In this document: positions 34,683 through 43,486 of the stretch, piece after piece
Layout: every line of letters begins with the position of its first letter
Numbering within the stretch: position 1 is the stretch's first letter
Origin: Arthrobacter sp. Bi83
GTDB lineage: Bacteria; Actinomycetota; Actinomycetes; Actinomycetales; Micrococcaceae
Reading direction: 5' to 3'
Length of the DNA stretch: 64,000 bases
Assembly (NCBI RefSeq): GCF_918698095.1
Contig: NZ_CAKKLY010000003.1
Coordinates: forward strand, 1-64,000
The notes under the pieces: model-generated
The model's database searches: none
Told to the model about the DNA's origin: nothing
Seen by the model: the letters and a program-made list of their open reading frames with translations, nothing else
Made by a program: the position numbers and the translations under genes

Positions 34683-36914
34683 ATGTCAGCAGAGACCAAC
34701 ATCAATATCCCTGGTGCGCCCGCTCCCGAGCCTCCCAGCGCCGAGGAGCCCACAACGCCCCGGGAGCCGTTACCTCCCAAGCCTGACCAACAGGGGCCCG
34801 AGGCAGTGTCCCCAACCGGCACCCCCACCGGCGCCCCAGCCAATTCCCGGGCGCAGTCCGGCCAGTACCTTACGACCGCGCAAGGACTGCGGCTCAGCGA
34901 CACTGACCATTCCCTGAAGGCAGGCTCGCGTGGTCCCATCCTGCTGCAGGATCACCATCTCCGCGAGAAAATCACGCATTTCGACCACGAGCGGATCCCC
35001 GAGCGGGTCGTCCACGCCCGTGGCGCCGGCGCGCACGGAATCTTCAGGTCGTATGGAACGGCTGCCAAAATCACCCGGGCGGGCTTCCTGGCCAAGGACG
35101 TGGAGACCCCAGTGTTCGTGAGGTTCTCCACCGTCCTGGGCTCGAGGGGGTCCGCAGATACGGTGCGGGACACCCGGGGATTCTCCACCAAGTTCTACAC
35201 CGACGAAGGCACCTACGACCTTGTCGGCAACAACATCCCGGTGTTCTTCATCCAGGACGGCATCAAGTTCCCGGACGTTGTCCACGCGGCCAAACCGCAC
35301 CCGGACCGCGAGATCCCGCAGGCCCAGAGCGCCCACGACACCTTCTGGGACTTCGTCTCGATTCACACTGAGGCCCAGGCACACACGATGTGGAACATGT
35401 CCGACCGCGGTATCCCGCGTTCCTACCGGACCATGGAAGGTTTCGGCGTTCACACTTTCCGCTTGGTGGATGCCGAGGGCGGCACCACGCTCGTCAAATT
35501 CCACTGGAAGCCCAAGCAGGGCGTGCACTCTCTGGTCTGGGAAGAAGCCCAGATCATCAACGGCATGGACCCCGACTTCCACCGCAGGGATCTTGCCGAC
35601 GCCATCGAGGCAGGCGCCTACCCGGAGTGGGAGCTGGGAATCCAGACTTTCCCGGACACCGAAGATCAGATGTTCGAGGGGATCGACCTCCTGGACCCCA
35701 CGAAGTTCGTGCCCGAGGAACTCGCGCCCGTGCAGCCCATCGGTCTCATGGCACTCAACGCCAACCCGGTCAACTACTTTGCGGAGACAGAGCAGGTTGC
35801 TTTCCACCCCGGCCACCTGGTTCCCGGAATCGATGTCACCAACGATCCGCTCCTTCAGGTCCGGCTGTTCTCCTACCTTGACACGCAGATCTCCCGGCTT
35901 GGCGGTCCCAACTTCGGCCAGATCCCCATTAACCGTCCGCAGGCTCCCGTGAACGACATGCTGCGGGACGGCATGCACCAGACGGCCGTTCACGGGGGAG
36001 TCGCCCCGTACCGGCCGAATTCGCTGGACGGCGGGTGCCCCTTCAAAGCCGGGCAGGATCTGGGCGCGTTCGTGGAGGTTCCGGAAGCGATTGCGGAGGC
36101 CATCAAGGAGCGGAAGTCTCCGGCGAGCTTTGACGACCATTTCAGCCAGCCGCGGCTGTTCTTCCGCAGCCTGACGCCGGTGGAGCAGGAGCACGTGATC
36201 CAGGCGTATACGTTCGAACTGGGCAAGTGCTACGAGAAGGTGATCCGGGAGCGGCAGCTGCTTGCCCTGGCCAATATCGATTCCAGGCTGTGCGCGGCGG
36301 TGGCGCAGGGACTTGGCATGCCGGCGCCCGAGGCCACTGAGGCAGTGCCTGACGCGGATCCGAGCCCAGCCCTGTCCCAGCTCGGGCAGACCTGGCCCGT
36401 TGCCGGCCGGGTAGTGGGTATCGTCGCGGACGGATCCAGCGATCTTGATTCCGTGCGCGCAGCACGCAAGACCCTTCACGCCGCCGGAATCGTTCCGCTG
36501 GTGATCGCGCCCGTGGGAGGAACCCTCGGCGCGGAGAACGACGGCGGGATCCCGGTTCAGCGGACCTATCTCACCGCGCGCTCCACGGAGTTCGACGCAG
36601 TCGTTGTGGCGGGCTCCGGCGCCCCCGCCGACAATGCTGAGCCGGGGCTCGATGCCAAGGCCGGCGAACCGGGTGCCTCGCTTGATCCCCGGGTGGTGCT
36701 CCTGCTGTCTGAGGCCTTCCGTCATGCCAAGGCAATCGGGGCATGGGGATCAGGTGCCGCGGGAGTGGATGCAGCCAGCATCACGGAGGACGCAGCCGGC
36801 GTAGTGCTGGGCGACGGTCCGGAAGATGTCCTGCCCACTATCCAGGAACTGCTGGCAGCGCACCGGACGTGGGAGCGTTTCCCGGCGTCTGCCGCAGGAC
36901 CGCAGAACACCTAA
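34683..36914 (+). CDS. katE: Large-subunit (clade 2, HPII-type) catalase
   Basis: 743 aa, cytosolic haem enzyme dismutating H2O2. A Pro-rich N-terminal extension (~1-50), then the catalase core: distal His in ERVVHARGAGAHGIF, VRFSTVLGSRGSADTVRDTR, distal Asn in NNIPVFFIQDGIKFPDV, and the proximal-Tyr segment VRLFSYLDTQISRLG. C-terminal flavodoxin/GATase-like domain (~575-735, GRVVGIVADGSSDLDSVRAA) marks the large-subunit clade. ATG 34683 follows AAGGAG. The shared palindrome upstream suggests regulation with the holin/DUF3618 and PRC-barrel genes. Confidence 0.95.
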   Translation: MSAETNINIPGAPAPEPPSAEEPTTPREPLPPKPDQQGPEAVSPTGTPTGAPANSRAQSGQYLTTAQGLRLSDTDHSLKAGSRGPILLQDHHLREKITHFDHERIPERVVHARGAGAHGIFRSYGTAAKITRAGFLAKDVETPVFVRFSTVLGSRGSADTVRDTRGFSTKFYTDEGTYDLVGNNIPVFFIQDGIKFPDVVHAAKPHPDREIPQAQSAHDTFWDFVSIHTEAQAHTMWNMSDRGIPRSYRTMEGFGVHTFRLVDAEGGTTLVKFHWKPKQGVHSLVWEEAQIINGMDPDFHRRDLADAIEAGAYPEWELGIQTFPDTEDQMFEGIDLLDPTKFVPEELAPVQPIGLMALNANPVNYFAETEQVAFHPGHLVPGIDVTNDPLLQVRLFSYLDTQISRLGGPNFGQIPINRPQAPVNDMLRDGMHQTAVHGGVAPYRPNSLDGGCPFKAGQDLGAFVEVPEAIAEAIKERKSPASFDDHFSQPRLFFRSLTPVEQEHVIQAYTFELGKCYEKVIRERQLLALANIDSRLCAAVAQGLGMPAPEATEAVPDADPSPALSQLGQTWPVAGRVVGIVADGSSDLDSVRAARKTLHAAGIVPLVIAPVGGTLGAENDGGIPVQRTYLTARSTEFDAVVVAGSGAPADNAEPGLDAKAGEPGASLDPRVVLLLSEAFRHAKAIGAWGSGAAGVDAASITEDAAGVVLGDGPEDVLPTIQELLAAHRTWERFPASAAGPQNT

Positions 36915-36935
36915 CAGGCCAGCTGCCTGCTGAAG

Positions 36936-36983
36936 GCCGGGCAGGCAGGAAGCACCGCCGTCGTGCGTTCCTGCCTGCCCGGC
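36936..36983 (+). terminator. Strong hairpin terminator after katE
   Basis: GCCGGGCAGGCAGGAA (36936-36951) pairs perfectly with TTCCTGCCTGCCCGGC (36968-36983), 16-nt loop, 21 bases after the stop and 34 bases before the convergent lipoprotein gene's end. Confidence 0.85.
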
Positions 36984-37017
36984 TCTTAAACTGCGCTGAC
37001 CGGCGACGTCGCGCAGA

Positions 37018-37518
37018 CTACCCCTTGCCTTTGTCCGATCCCTTGCCCTTTTCGCCCTGCCCTGACTTGCCCTGCCCGGAGCCCGGCTGTCCGCCGGTGG
37101 CCGGCGCGGGCGCCGGGGAGACGACAACCGGTGAAGTCGTTGCGGGAGACGCGGGAGGAGCGGCCTTGGCCGTGGCCTTCGTGGCCGCCTGCACGGCCGC
37201 GAGGTCGGCGCGCACCGCGTTGACGGCCACCGTGATGCTCTGGTGGCGCCGGAAGGAAACCTGGCCGGCGGCAGCGGCGGCGTCGAGCTCCAACGTCAGC
37301 TGGTCAAGGGACTTGAGTGCGGCGGCCGGATTCTTCCCCGCGGCTGCCTTGGTGACAGCCAGCACGCGCTGCTGCAGTTGCCCCGCGGCAGCGGTCTCCA
37401 ACTCCGCGGCAGTGCCGCCGCAGCCCGCAAGGCTGACGGCAAGCGCGCCGGCGGCGAGAGCCGACAACGCGCTGCTCCGCCGGATGCCCTGCGGGCGCAA
37501 CCCGGCGTGCGGGATCAC
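37018..37518 (-). CDS. Lipoprotein with Pro/Gly/Lys-rich tail, partner of the kinase
   Basis: 166 aa. Signal sequence with lipobox SLAGC (LSALAAGALAVSLAGCGG), a helical Ala/Gln/Leu-rich middle (~40-110), then low-complexity AAPPASPATTSPVVVSPAPA and a basic Gly/Lys/Ser end (GSGQGKSGQGEKGKGS). The tail may span or bind the wall. GTG start overlaps the kinase stop by four bases (GTGA), so the two are co-translated; the lipoprotein may work with the kinase's short extracellular part. No named family recognised. Confidence 0.65.
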   Translation of the reverse strand: MIPHAGLRPQGIRRSSALSALAAGALAVSLAGCGGTAAELETAAAGQLQQRVLAVTKAAAGKNPAAALKSLDQLTLELDAAAAAGQVSFRRHQSITVAVNAVRADLAAVQAATKATAKAAPPASPATTSPVVVSPAPAPATGGQPGSGQGKSGQGEKGKGSDKGKG

Positions 37519-38708
37519 GGCTGAACGCTCTTTTGCAGCTCAGCGAGATGATCACCCATGGTTCCGGTCACCTTGGGATACGTCACGACGTCGGGCGTTT
37601 TTGGGGCCATTACGGCGGCGGTCACCGCCGCTCCACCGGCGAGCAGGGCGGCAGCGGCGACGGCGGACGCCAGCCAGACGCGCCGGCTGGGCCTCTTGCC
37701 GTCCCGGCGTGTGTCGCTGTTCTGCCGTGCGGTGGCAGTGTCTTCAGCGGGCTCTTCGGTCTGGGCGTAGCCTTCCGGAAGCACTGACGACGGCAGCCGC
37801 GACGGCAGGGCGGGCAGGACACGGGTATGCTCCTCGGCCACGTCGCCCGGCACGGATTCCGGCGAAACCAGGGCCTGGCGCAGAGCGACCTCCAGGTCTG
37901 CGGCGGTGGGTCTGTCCAGTGGATCGAGGGCTGTCATGGAGGCCAGAAGGTGCTGCCACTCTGCCGGGAGGTCCGCGGGAAGCTCGGGTGCGCGGTGCAG
38001 CCGGGCAACCGCTGATTCCACTGCGCTGCCCGGATATTCCACGGTTCCCTTGATGCATTCCAGCAGCACGAGGCCCAGGGAGTAGATGTCCGTGGCCGGC
38101 GACAGCGGCGAGCCCATGGCCTGTTCCGGGCTCAGGTACGCCGCGGTGCCCACCATGGTACCGGTCGCCGTGAGCCGGGTGCCGTCGACGATCCGGGCGA
38201 TGCCGAAGTCGGTCAGCTTGGGCCGCACTGGTTCTCCCGGGCGCACCTGTACGAGAAGGATATTGGCCGGTTTGATATCGCGGTGGATGATGCCCAGACC
38301 GTGCACATACGCCAGCGCGTCGGCGACCCCGGCTCCGATCACGGCCAGCTCCTCGAGCGGAACCCGGCTGTGGCGGAGGCGGCCCCGAAGGTCCTGGCCC
38401 GCCACGAGTTCCATCGTGAGGAACGGCCGCGGCTGGTCAGGCACACGGGTGTCCACGCCGGCGTCGAACAGTGTCACGAGGCTCGGATGGTTGAGCGTGG
38501 CGAGCAGCTTGATCTCGGCTTCCTGACGCTTGAGCTCATCCGCGTCAGCAGCCTGAGGAGCGAAGAGCTTCAGCGCCACGTCCCTGCCGAGGTTCTCGTC
38601 CCGGGCCGTGTAGACCGATGACATGCCTCCGCGGCCAATTATTTCTCCGAGCCTGTAGCGGCCGTCCAGCACATCAGCCGTCATCCCGCTGGGCGAATCT
38701 TCCAACAC
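37515..38708 (-). CDS. Transmembrane serine/threonine protein kinase (PknB-like)
   Basis: 397 aa. Kinase domain residues ~17-275: GRGGMSSVY loop, VALKLF Lys, catalytic HRDIKPANILL, DFGIAR, YLSPEQAMG. A cytosolic Ser/Arg-rich juxtamembrane stretch is followed by one helix (VWLASAVAAAALLAGGAAVT, ~345-365) and only ~30 extracellular residues (VTYPKVTGTMGDHLAELQ), resembling the beginning of a PASTA-type unit but too short for one. GTG 38708 is preferred because AAGGACGG precedes it; ATG 38684 is also in frame. Operon with the lipoprotein gene. Confidence 0.9.
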   Translation of the reverse strand: MLEDSPSGMTADVLDGRYRLGEIIGRGGMSSVYTARDENLGRDVALKLFAPQAADADELKRQEAEIKLLATLNHPSLVTLFDAGVDTRVPDQPRPFLTMELVAGQDLRGRLRHSRVPLEELAVIGAGVADALAYVHGLGIIHRDIKPANILLVQVRPGEPVRPKLTDFGIARIVDGTRLTATGTMVGTAAYLSPEQAMGSPLSPATDIYSLGLVLLECIKGTVEYPGSAVESAVARLHRAPELPADLPAEWQHLLASMTALDPLDRPTAADLEVALRQALVSPESVPGDVAEEHTRVLPALPSRLPSSVLPEGYAQTEEPAEDTATARQNSDTRRDGKRPSRRVWLASAVAAAALLAGGAAVTAAVMAPKTPDVVTYPKVTGTMGDHLAELQKSVQP

Positions 38709-38827
38709 TTTGCCGTCCTTATCCGCAGTGGGTCCCGTTAAGGGTAATACGCGCGCGGAGCGGAGGACGCCGAGATGCCGCAGGGGATGCCCCGAACGGG
38801 CCAGCCCCGGACACGGCCTTATCGGCA

Positions 38828-38867
38828 GTCCGGCTTCGGAGCGTCCAAGGACCAGTCGAAGCCGGAC
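38828..38867 (-). terminator. Inverted repeat after the wall-protein gene
   Basis: GTCCGGCTTCG (38828-38838) and CGAAGCCGGAC (38857-38867) form a perfect 11-bp stem with an 18-nt loop, 66 bases beyond the stop of the gene ending at 38933. It is also within the kinase upstream region, so a regulatory role cannot be excluded. Confidence 0.5.
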
Positions 38868-38932
38868 CGCCGATATGGGTCCGTTGTGCTCAGCCCGGAC
38901 GCGCGGTCCCGGCTGATTATTCCTTCAGGGGG

Positions 38933-40186
38933 CTATGCCTTCTTCCTCCGGATGACCATCAGCATTCCGATGGCAAGGAGTGCGAGGGCGAGGGGCAGCA
39001 GGCCAGCGTCTGCGCCGGTGTTGGCGAGGGACTGCTTGGCGCCTACTGTCTGGCCGGAGCCCATGGCTGCCGCGGACGTGTTGGCTGCCATTGACGAGTC
39101 CGTTGTCATTGAACCCGCAGGCAGGACAACGATTCCGGATCCGGTCCCGCCGGTGGCAAGGGCTCCGGAGTCCGATCCCGTTGCGGTGCCGGAGCTGTCG
39201 GTGGTGCCGGTGCCGGGGTCCGAGGTGCCGGTGCCGGTTCCGCCGGTGCCGGGGTCCGGGGTGCCGGTGCCGTCGGTGGTGCCGGCGTCCGTTCCGGATC
39301 CGTCAGCAGGATCGGATCCCGTTCCGGATCCGTCCGTGGGATCTGACGCAGGGGGTGTGGTGCCCGTGTCAGTACCGAGGTGGACGCCAAGGTCGATACC
39401 CAGACCAAGGGAAGTACCCGTCCCGGTGCCAAGGGTGACGTCGACGGTGCCTTCGGCTGCCGCGCCGCCATCGCCCAGGAGACCCGTTTCGCCGAGGTTG
39501 ACGTCGACGAGGGCGTCCGCTGCGGGGATGGTTTCGGTGCCTGCGCCGGTGGTGTTGCCGAGGTTCACGTCGACGGTGGCGTTGGCTGCGGGGATGGTTT
39601 CGGTGCCTGCGCCGGTGGTGTTGCCGAGGTTGACGTCGACGGTGGCGTTGGCTGCGGGGATGGTTTCGGTGCCTGCGCCGGTGGTGTTGCCGAGGTTGAC
39701 GTCGACGGTGGCGTTGGCTGCGGGGATGGTTTCGGTGCCGGCGCCGGTGGTGTTGCCGAGGTTGACGTCGACGGTGGCGTTGGCTGCGGGGATGGTTTCG
39801 GTGCCTGCGCCGGTGGTGTTGCCGAGGTTGACGTCGACGGTGGCGTTGGCTGCGGGGATGGTTTCGGTGCCTGCGCCGGTGGTGTTGCCGAGGTTGACGT
39901 CGACGGTGGCGTTGGCTGCCGGGATGGTTTCGGTAGCCGGCGCCGTGTTGCTGCCAGTGATGAGGTCGATGTCAGCAGCTACAGCGACTTGAGGAGTATC
40001 CGACGGCGTTGGGCCACCCAGCAGACCCAACGACGTCGAAGCAGTGAGGTCCGCTGACGCGGATGCGGGCGCAACAGTAACAGTTCCTGTGGCCGTGGTA
40101 TCCGCGTTAGCCGCGGTGGCGCCGAGGGCTAAGAGCCCGCCGGCAAAGAGGGTGCCCAGTAGGCCCCTGCGAATTTTCTGGTGCAT
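38933..40186 (-). CDS. Repetitive cell-wall surface protein with LAxTG-type sorting signal
   Basis: 417 aa. Signal peptide residues 1-28 (RRGLLGTLFAGGLLALGATA, cut near ANA-D). Residues ~70-225: six near-identical 22-residue units TETIPAANATVDVNLGNTTG(AG) and a seventh divergent one. Then a Thr/Gly/Asp/Pro linker (DPGTGGTGTGTSDPGTG) and a C-terminal sorting signal: LANTG, helix LLPLALALLAIGMLMVI, RRKK. LAxTG is the motif of class E sortases of high-GC actinobacteria, so the protein is probably anchored to peptidoglycan. Function of the repeat domain unknown; chaplin-like proteins are the closest general analogy by architecture. Confidence 0.8.
   Translation of the reverse strand: MHQKIRRGLLGTLFAGGLLALGATAANADTTATGTVTVAPASASADLTASTSLGLLGGPTPSDTPQVAVAADIDLITGSNTAPATETIPAANATVDVNLGNTTGAGTETIPAANATVDVNLGNTTGAGTETIPAANATVDVNLGNTTGAGTETIPAANATVDVNLGNTTGAGTETIPAANATVDVNLGNTTGAGTETIPAANATVDVNLGNTTGAGTETIPAADALVDVNLGETGLLGDGGAAAEGTVDVTLGTGTGTSLGLGIDLGVHLGTDTGTTPPASDPTDGSGTGSDPADGSGTDAGTTDGTGTPDPGTGGTGTGTSDPGTGTTDSSGTATGSDSGALATGGTGSGIVVLPAGSMTTDSSMAANTSAAAMGSGQTVGAKQSLANTGADAGLLPLALALLAIGMLMVIRRKKA
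39490..39945. repeat. 66-bp in-frame tandem repeat, about 7 copies
   Basis: A 66-bp unit (22 codons) repeats at 39524, 39590, 39656, 39722, 39788, 39854 and 39920 (position of GGGATGG) with very few base differences, so copies are being homogenised. It encodes the TETIPAANATVDVNLGNTTG units of the wall protein. Confidence 0.95.
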
Positions 40187-40275
40187 TTTGATGTCTCCTG
40201 AAGAGTTGTTGACAGGCGCACAGAGGCAGCCCGATTGGCCGGATTTCTGCCCAAGGAAAGGCAGGAAAGGCCCAA

Positions 40276-41358
40276 CTAGTCAGGAGAGGAGCCGGGGTCA
40301 ATAGCCACCGGCGAAGGGACATGCTGAAGTGGACCGCTGGCCGGGACAATGCCGGTAAGCGGAAGGTATTCAAAGGGACTGGTCAGCCACGCGGCGGAGG
40401 TTGACGGGCCGCCCGAGGACTGGCCACTGCCCGACCCCGACGGCGTAGACGGCAGCAGGGCATCCGGGGACCGCGTGCTGTCGCCGCCGGGTGTTCCTCC
40501 GCCGGAGGGAAGTGCAGGCGACGAGCCCGAAGCGTTCTTGTGACCCGCATGGCCGGCACCGCCCAGGTGACTGGGCGCAATTTCGCTGGAGGCCACAGCG
40601 GTCACCAGGGGGGCATATCCCGGGCGGACTTGCGCGGAAAGGCCTGCGCCGTCAGTCCTCTCAGTGGCAACAGACGTAGCAACAGACGTGGCAGCAGGCG
40701 TGAGCGGGGGACCGGTGGAGGATTCGGGAACGGTGACGAGGTCCTTCACGGCCTCAACAACTGGCGTGCCCACAGGAGCATTGAGGGCCGGGGCATCAGG
40801 ATGCAGATCGGGAATTTGGCCGATCACCTGGTCCACCGGGACCGTCTCGGTCACGGGCTGCACAACTGTCTCCACCACACCGCTAACCGCGGCATCCACC
40901 TGTGAGGCGACCGGCGCAACGGCCTCGGCGGGCAGTACTTCTGCCGCAGGCAGGATGCCTACCACCGTCTCCAACGGGATCGCGATCTCGTCCACGACGG
41001 GAGCGACGACGGCCGGTAGCACCGCCGTCTCGGGAGCGGGCGTTTGCGGATCGGGTTGGGGCAGCGGAGCGGCCGGCGCAGGCTCCGGAATGACAACCGC
41101 AGCAGGGTCCGGCAGCGTCTCGCCTACCGGATCGGCAACGTTCTGTGCATGGTGGATGACGTCAACAGCGTTATCGACGCCAGTGCTTAGCGACGAAACC
41201 GTCGCGGTGATTTCGCCAAGAGGAGACTCGGAGGTGGACGAGTTGGATGCGTCTGCACCCGGGGCTGAAAAGGAGAGCCAGGCCACAGCGACAGCTCCGG
41301 CGATAAGCACCGGGCGCAGGGGGCGGAGCGCGGACCATGGCAATCCGGCACCAGCCAT
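40276..41358 (-). CDS. Exported Pro/Val/Ala-rich protein ending in DPGSSPD (paralogue of the gene at 21791)
   Basis: 360 aa. N-terminal signal sequence (LRPVLIAGAVAVAWLSFSAP, then GADASNSS). An amphipathic region (~35-75) is followed by long Pro/Ala/Val low complexity (PEPAPAAPLPQPDPQTPAPE), a Gly/Ser-rich part and the C-terminus VPSPVAIDPGSSPD. Same plan and same last seven residues as the protein starting at 22807. No wall-anchor motif. ATG 41358 is preceded by a run of G eight bases away; TTG 41376 and GTG 41367 are in frame. Located just upstream of the LAxTG repeat protein on the same strand, 89 bp apart. Confidence 0.7.
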   Translation of the reverse strand: MAGAGLPWSALRPLRPVLIAGAVAVAWLSFSAPGADASNSSTSESPLGEITATVSSLSTGVDNAVDVIHHAQNVADPVGETLPDPAAVVIPEPAPAAPLPQPDPQTPAPETAVLPAVVAPVVDEIAIPLETVVGILPAAEVLPAEAVAPVASQVDAAVSGVVETVVQPVTETVPVDQVIGQIPDLHPDAPALNAPVGTPVVEAVKDLVTVPESSTGPPLTPAATSVATSVATERTDGAGLSAQVRPGYAPLVTAVASSEIAPSHLGGAGHAGHKNASGSSPALPSGGGTPGGDSTRSPDALLPSTPSGSGSGQSSGGPSTSAAWLTSPFEYLPLTGIVPASGPLQHVPSPVAIDPGSSPD

Positions 41359-41494
41359 GCGCAACACCCCCCCCAAGTCACCGAATAATCGACGATCTTC
41401 TACAGCCTAAGCCCGCTTCAAAGTGAGAGTCCAGACCCGGCAGACAATATTATTTGGATTTCTGCGAAGCAAGTGCCTGCACAGGACCAGCCTG

Positions 41495-42565
41495 TCAGTG
41501 GGCGTCGTTCGGATAGCTGACCCCAAGCTGTGCCCGGACTCCGTCGAAAAGCCGCATGGTGTTCAGGGAATCCTCGAGCGGCATGACAGGGCTTTCCGTC
41601 AGGCGTTGCTGGATGCACCGGGTCACCTCGCGAAGCTCATAGGTGTAGCCCTGGCCCGCAACGTGGAAATGTTCCGTGCGAAGCGGTTCGCGCCCGATGC
41701 CGATGACTAGCTGCTTGGGGTTGTTGATCGAGCCGAGTGCCTGAAGATAGCCCAGGCTTCCGGCAACTGTGGCGGCCCGCGGGCCGTGGGCCAGCAGCGA
41801 CGAGGTCAGCTGCGCCTGTGCTCCGTGGTGGTAACCCAGCGTCAGCGCATTCTGGGCGTCGACGCCGTCATCATTAAGGAAGCCCGTGGCGCTGACCGCC
41901 TGCGGGAATCCTAAGGTGCCCAGCGCCCACAGCAGCGGGTACACCGTCAGGTCGAGGAGCGCACCGCCGCCGTCCTTGACCGCCCACAGCCGTGCTGTGG
42001 GCGAATAGGGTGCGGGGAAGCCCAGATCCGCGGTGACCCATTGCACCGTTCCTAGTTCGCCGGAGGCGGCGATTTCGAATGCCCGCTGAATGCTGGGAAG
42101 GAAGCGGCTCCACACCGCTTCCATCAGGAACAGCTGCTTTTCGCGGGCCACGGCGATCAGCTCGGCGGCCTCGCGGGCGTTGATCGTGAAGGCTTTTTCG
42201 CACAGCACATGTTTGCCGGCATTCAGGGCGGCCAGCACCATCTGGTGGTGCTGGGCGTGAGGCGTGGCCACGTACACGACGTCGACCGAGTCGTCGGCGA
42301 GAAGGCGCTCATACCCAGGCGTCCCGCCGTCGCCACCGTACGCCCTTGAGAAGCCGAATTCGGCGGCAAAGGTGTCCGCCGCCTCCTGCCGGCGTGAACT
42401 GACCGCGTACAGCTCAGCATCTTCGAGCAGGGCCAGATCCCGGGAGACCAGCGAGGCGATCCGCCCGGTGGCGATGACACCCCACCGAATCGGAGCGCCG
42501 GTGGCGGCGAGGGGATCCTGGTTGGACTGGCTGAAAAGCCACGGCGTGGCGATGGGTGACGTCAT
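41495..42565 (-). CDS. Gfo/Idh/MocA-family oxidoreductase
   Basis: 356 aa. N-terminal Rossmann domain (IRWGVIATGRIASLVSRDLA, a G-x-G-x-I-A variant), DVVYVATPHAQHHQMVLAAL and the catalytic-Lys motif KHVLCEKAFTIN (E-K-A). C-terminal alpha/beta domain with GGALLDLTVYPLLWALG. This resembles dihydrodiol dehydrogenase-like members acting on sugars or diols; substrate unknown. Single gene; a 32-bp-period repeat array lies immediately upstream of its start. Confidence 0.87.
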   Translation of the reverse strand: MTSPIATPWLFSQSNQDPLAATGAPIRWGVIATGRIASLVSRDLALLEDAELYAVSSRRQEAADTFAAEFGFSRAYGGDGGTPGYERLLADDSVDVVYVATPHAQHHQMVLAALNAGKHVLCEKAFTINAREAAELIAVAREKQLFLMEAVWSRFLPSIQRAFEIAASGELGTVQWVTADLGFPAPYSPTARLWAVKDGGGALLDLTVYPLLWALGTLGFPQAVSATGFLNDDGVDAQNALTLGYHHGAQAQLTSSLLAHGPRAATVAGSLGYLQALGSINNPKQLVIGIGREPLRTEHFHVAGQGYTYELREVTRCIQQRLTESPVMPLEDSLNTMRLFDGVRAQLGVSYPNDAH

Positions 42566-42585
42566 GACGCCATCCTCTCATCCGG

Positions 42586-42726
42586 GTGAGAGAGCGTTGG
42601 GTCGAACGCTGCAGGAAGTGAGAGAGCGTTCGAAGATTTCCGACAGCAACTGAGAGAGCGTTCGAAGATTTCCGACGGGAAGTGAGAGAGCGTTGTGTTG
42701 AACGCTGCGGGAGCTGAGAGAGGGTT
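42586..42726. repeat. 32-bp-period tandem array, five units
   Basis: GTGAGAGAGCGTT or its close variant occurs at 42586, 42618, 42650, 42682 and 42714, exactly 32 bp apart. The 19-bp remainder takes two forms, one beginning CGAAGATTTCCGAC and one containing GAACGCTGC. It fills most of the 211-bp gap between the Gfo/Idh gene start and the ABC ATPase gene end. Confidence 0.9.
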
Positions 42727-42776
42727 GAAACCAGCCCTCCCTCAGTTCCCCGCTGTGCCCGCACCCCTAGGGGACG

Positions 42777-43484
42777 TTACCCCGCCGCCGCCGCGCCCAC
42801 CCGGCTGCGGGCGGGTTCCTCCGTCAGTTTGCCCTGCTGCAGCCGGAAGCGCCGGTCGGTCTTGTTGGCGAGCTGGCGGTCGTGCGTCACCACGAGGATG
42901 GTGGTGTTGTGGTCCCGGCTGAGCGAACTGAGGAGTTCGATGATGTGCTCGCCCGTCTGCTCGTCCAGGTTGCCCGTGGGCTCGTCGGCCAGGATCAGTT
43001 TGGGCTCGTTCGCCAGCGCCCGGGCGATGGCAACGCGCTGCTGCTCGCCGCCAGAGAGCCGGTTGATCCGGCGCGCGTGCTTCTCCGAGTCGAGCTGTAC
43101 CTGCTCGAGCAGCTCGCGCGCCCGCTGTACCCGCCCTGACTTCCGTACGCCGGCGAACTCCATCGGAAGCATCACATTGTCCAGCGCGGACAGGTTGGGG
43201 ATCAGGTTGAACTGCTGGAACACAAAGCCGATGTCCCGGCGCCGGTACTCCGTCAGCTTGCCGTCGGGCATGCTCGCCAGGCTCACGCCGTTCACGACGA
43301 CGTCCCCGCTCGTGGGCTTGTCCAGCGCACCGAGGAGGGACAACAGCGTGCTCTTGCCGCTGCCGCTCTTCCCGACAATGGACGCCAGTGTGCCCTGTTC
43401 CAGCTCGAAGCTGACATCATTGACCGGCCTGATGGTCCGGTCGCCGGTCTTGAAGGTGCGGACGAGGTTCTTGACTTCAATCAT
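42777..43484 (-). CDS. ABC transporter ATP-binding protein, MacB/LolD type
   Basis: 235 aa. Walker A GKSGSGKSTLL, Q-loop FVFQQFNLIPNLSAL, signature LSGGEQQRVAIARA, Walker B LILADEPTGNLD, switch His VVTHDRQLA. The sequence belongs to the MacB/LolD/FtsE-like group that powers exporters or mechanotransmission rather than import. ATG 43484 is two bases after the permease stop, with GAGGAGAA inside the permease 3' end, so expression is coupled. C-terminus ends in a short Ala/Gly tail. Confidence 0.92.
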   Translation of the reverse strand: MIEVKNLVRTFKTGDRTIRPVNDVSFELEQGTLASIVGKSGSGKSTLLSLLGALDKPTSGDVVVNGVSLASMPDGKLTEYRRRDIGFVFQQFNLIPNLSALDNVMLPMEFAGVRKSGRVQRARELLEQVQLDSEKHARRINRLSGGEQQRVAIARALANEPKLILADEPTGNLDEQTGEHIIELLSSLSRDHNTTILVVTHDRQLANKTDRRFRLQQGKLTEEPARSRVGAAAAG

Positions 43485-43486
43485 GG

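Noticed and set aside
42586..42726. CRISPR array with 13-bp repeats
   Set aside because: Unit is too short, the intervening 19-bp segments are themselves of two recurring types rather than unique spacers, and there are no cas genes.
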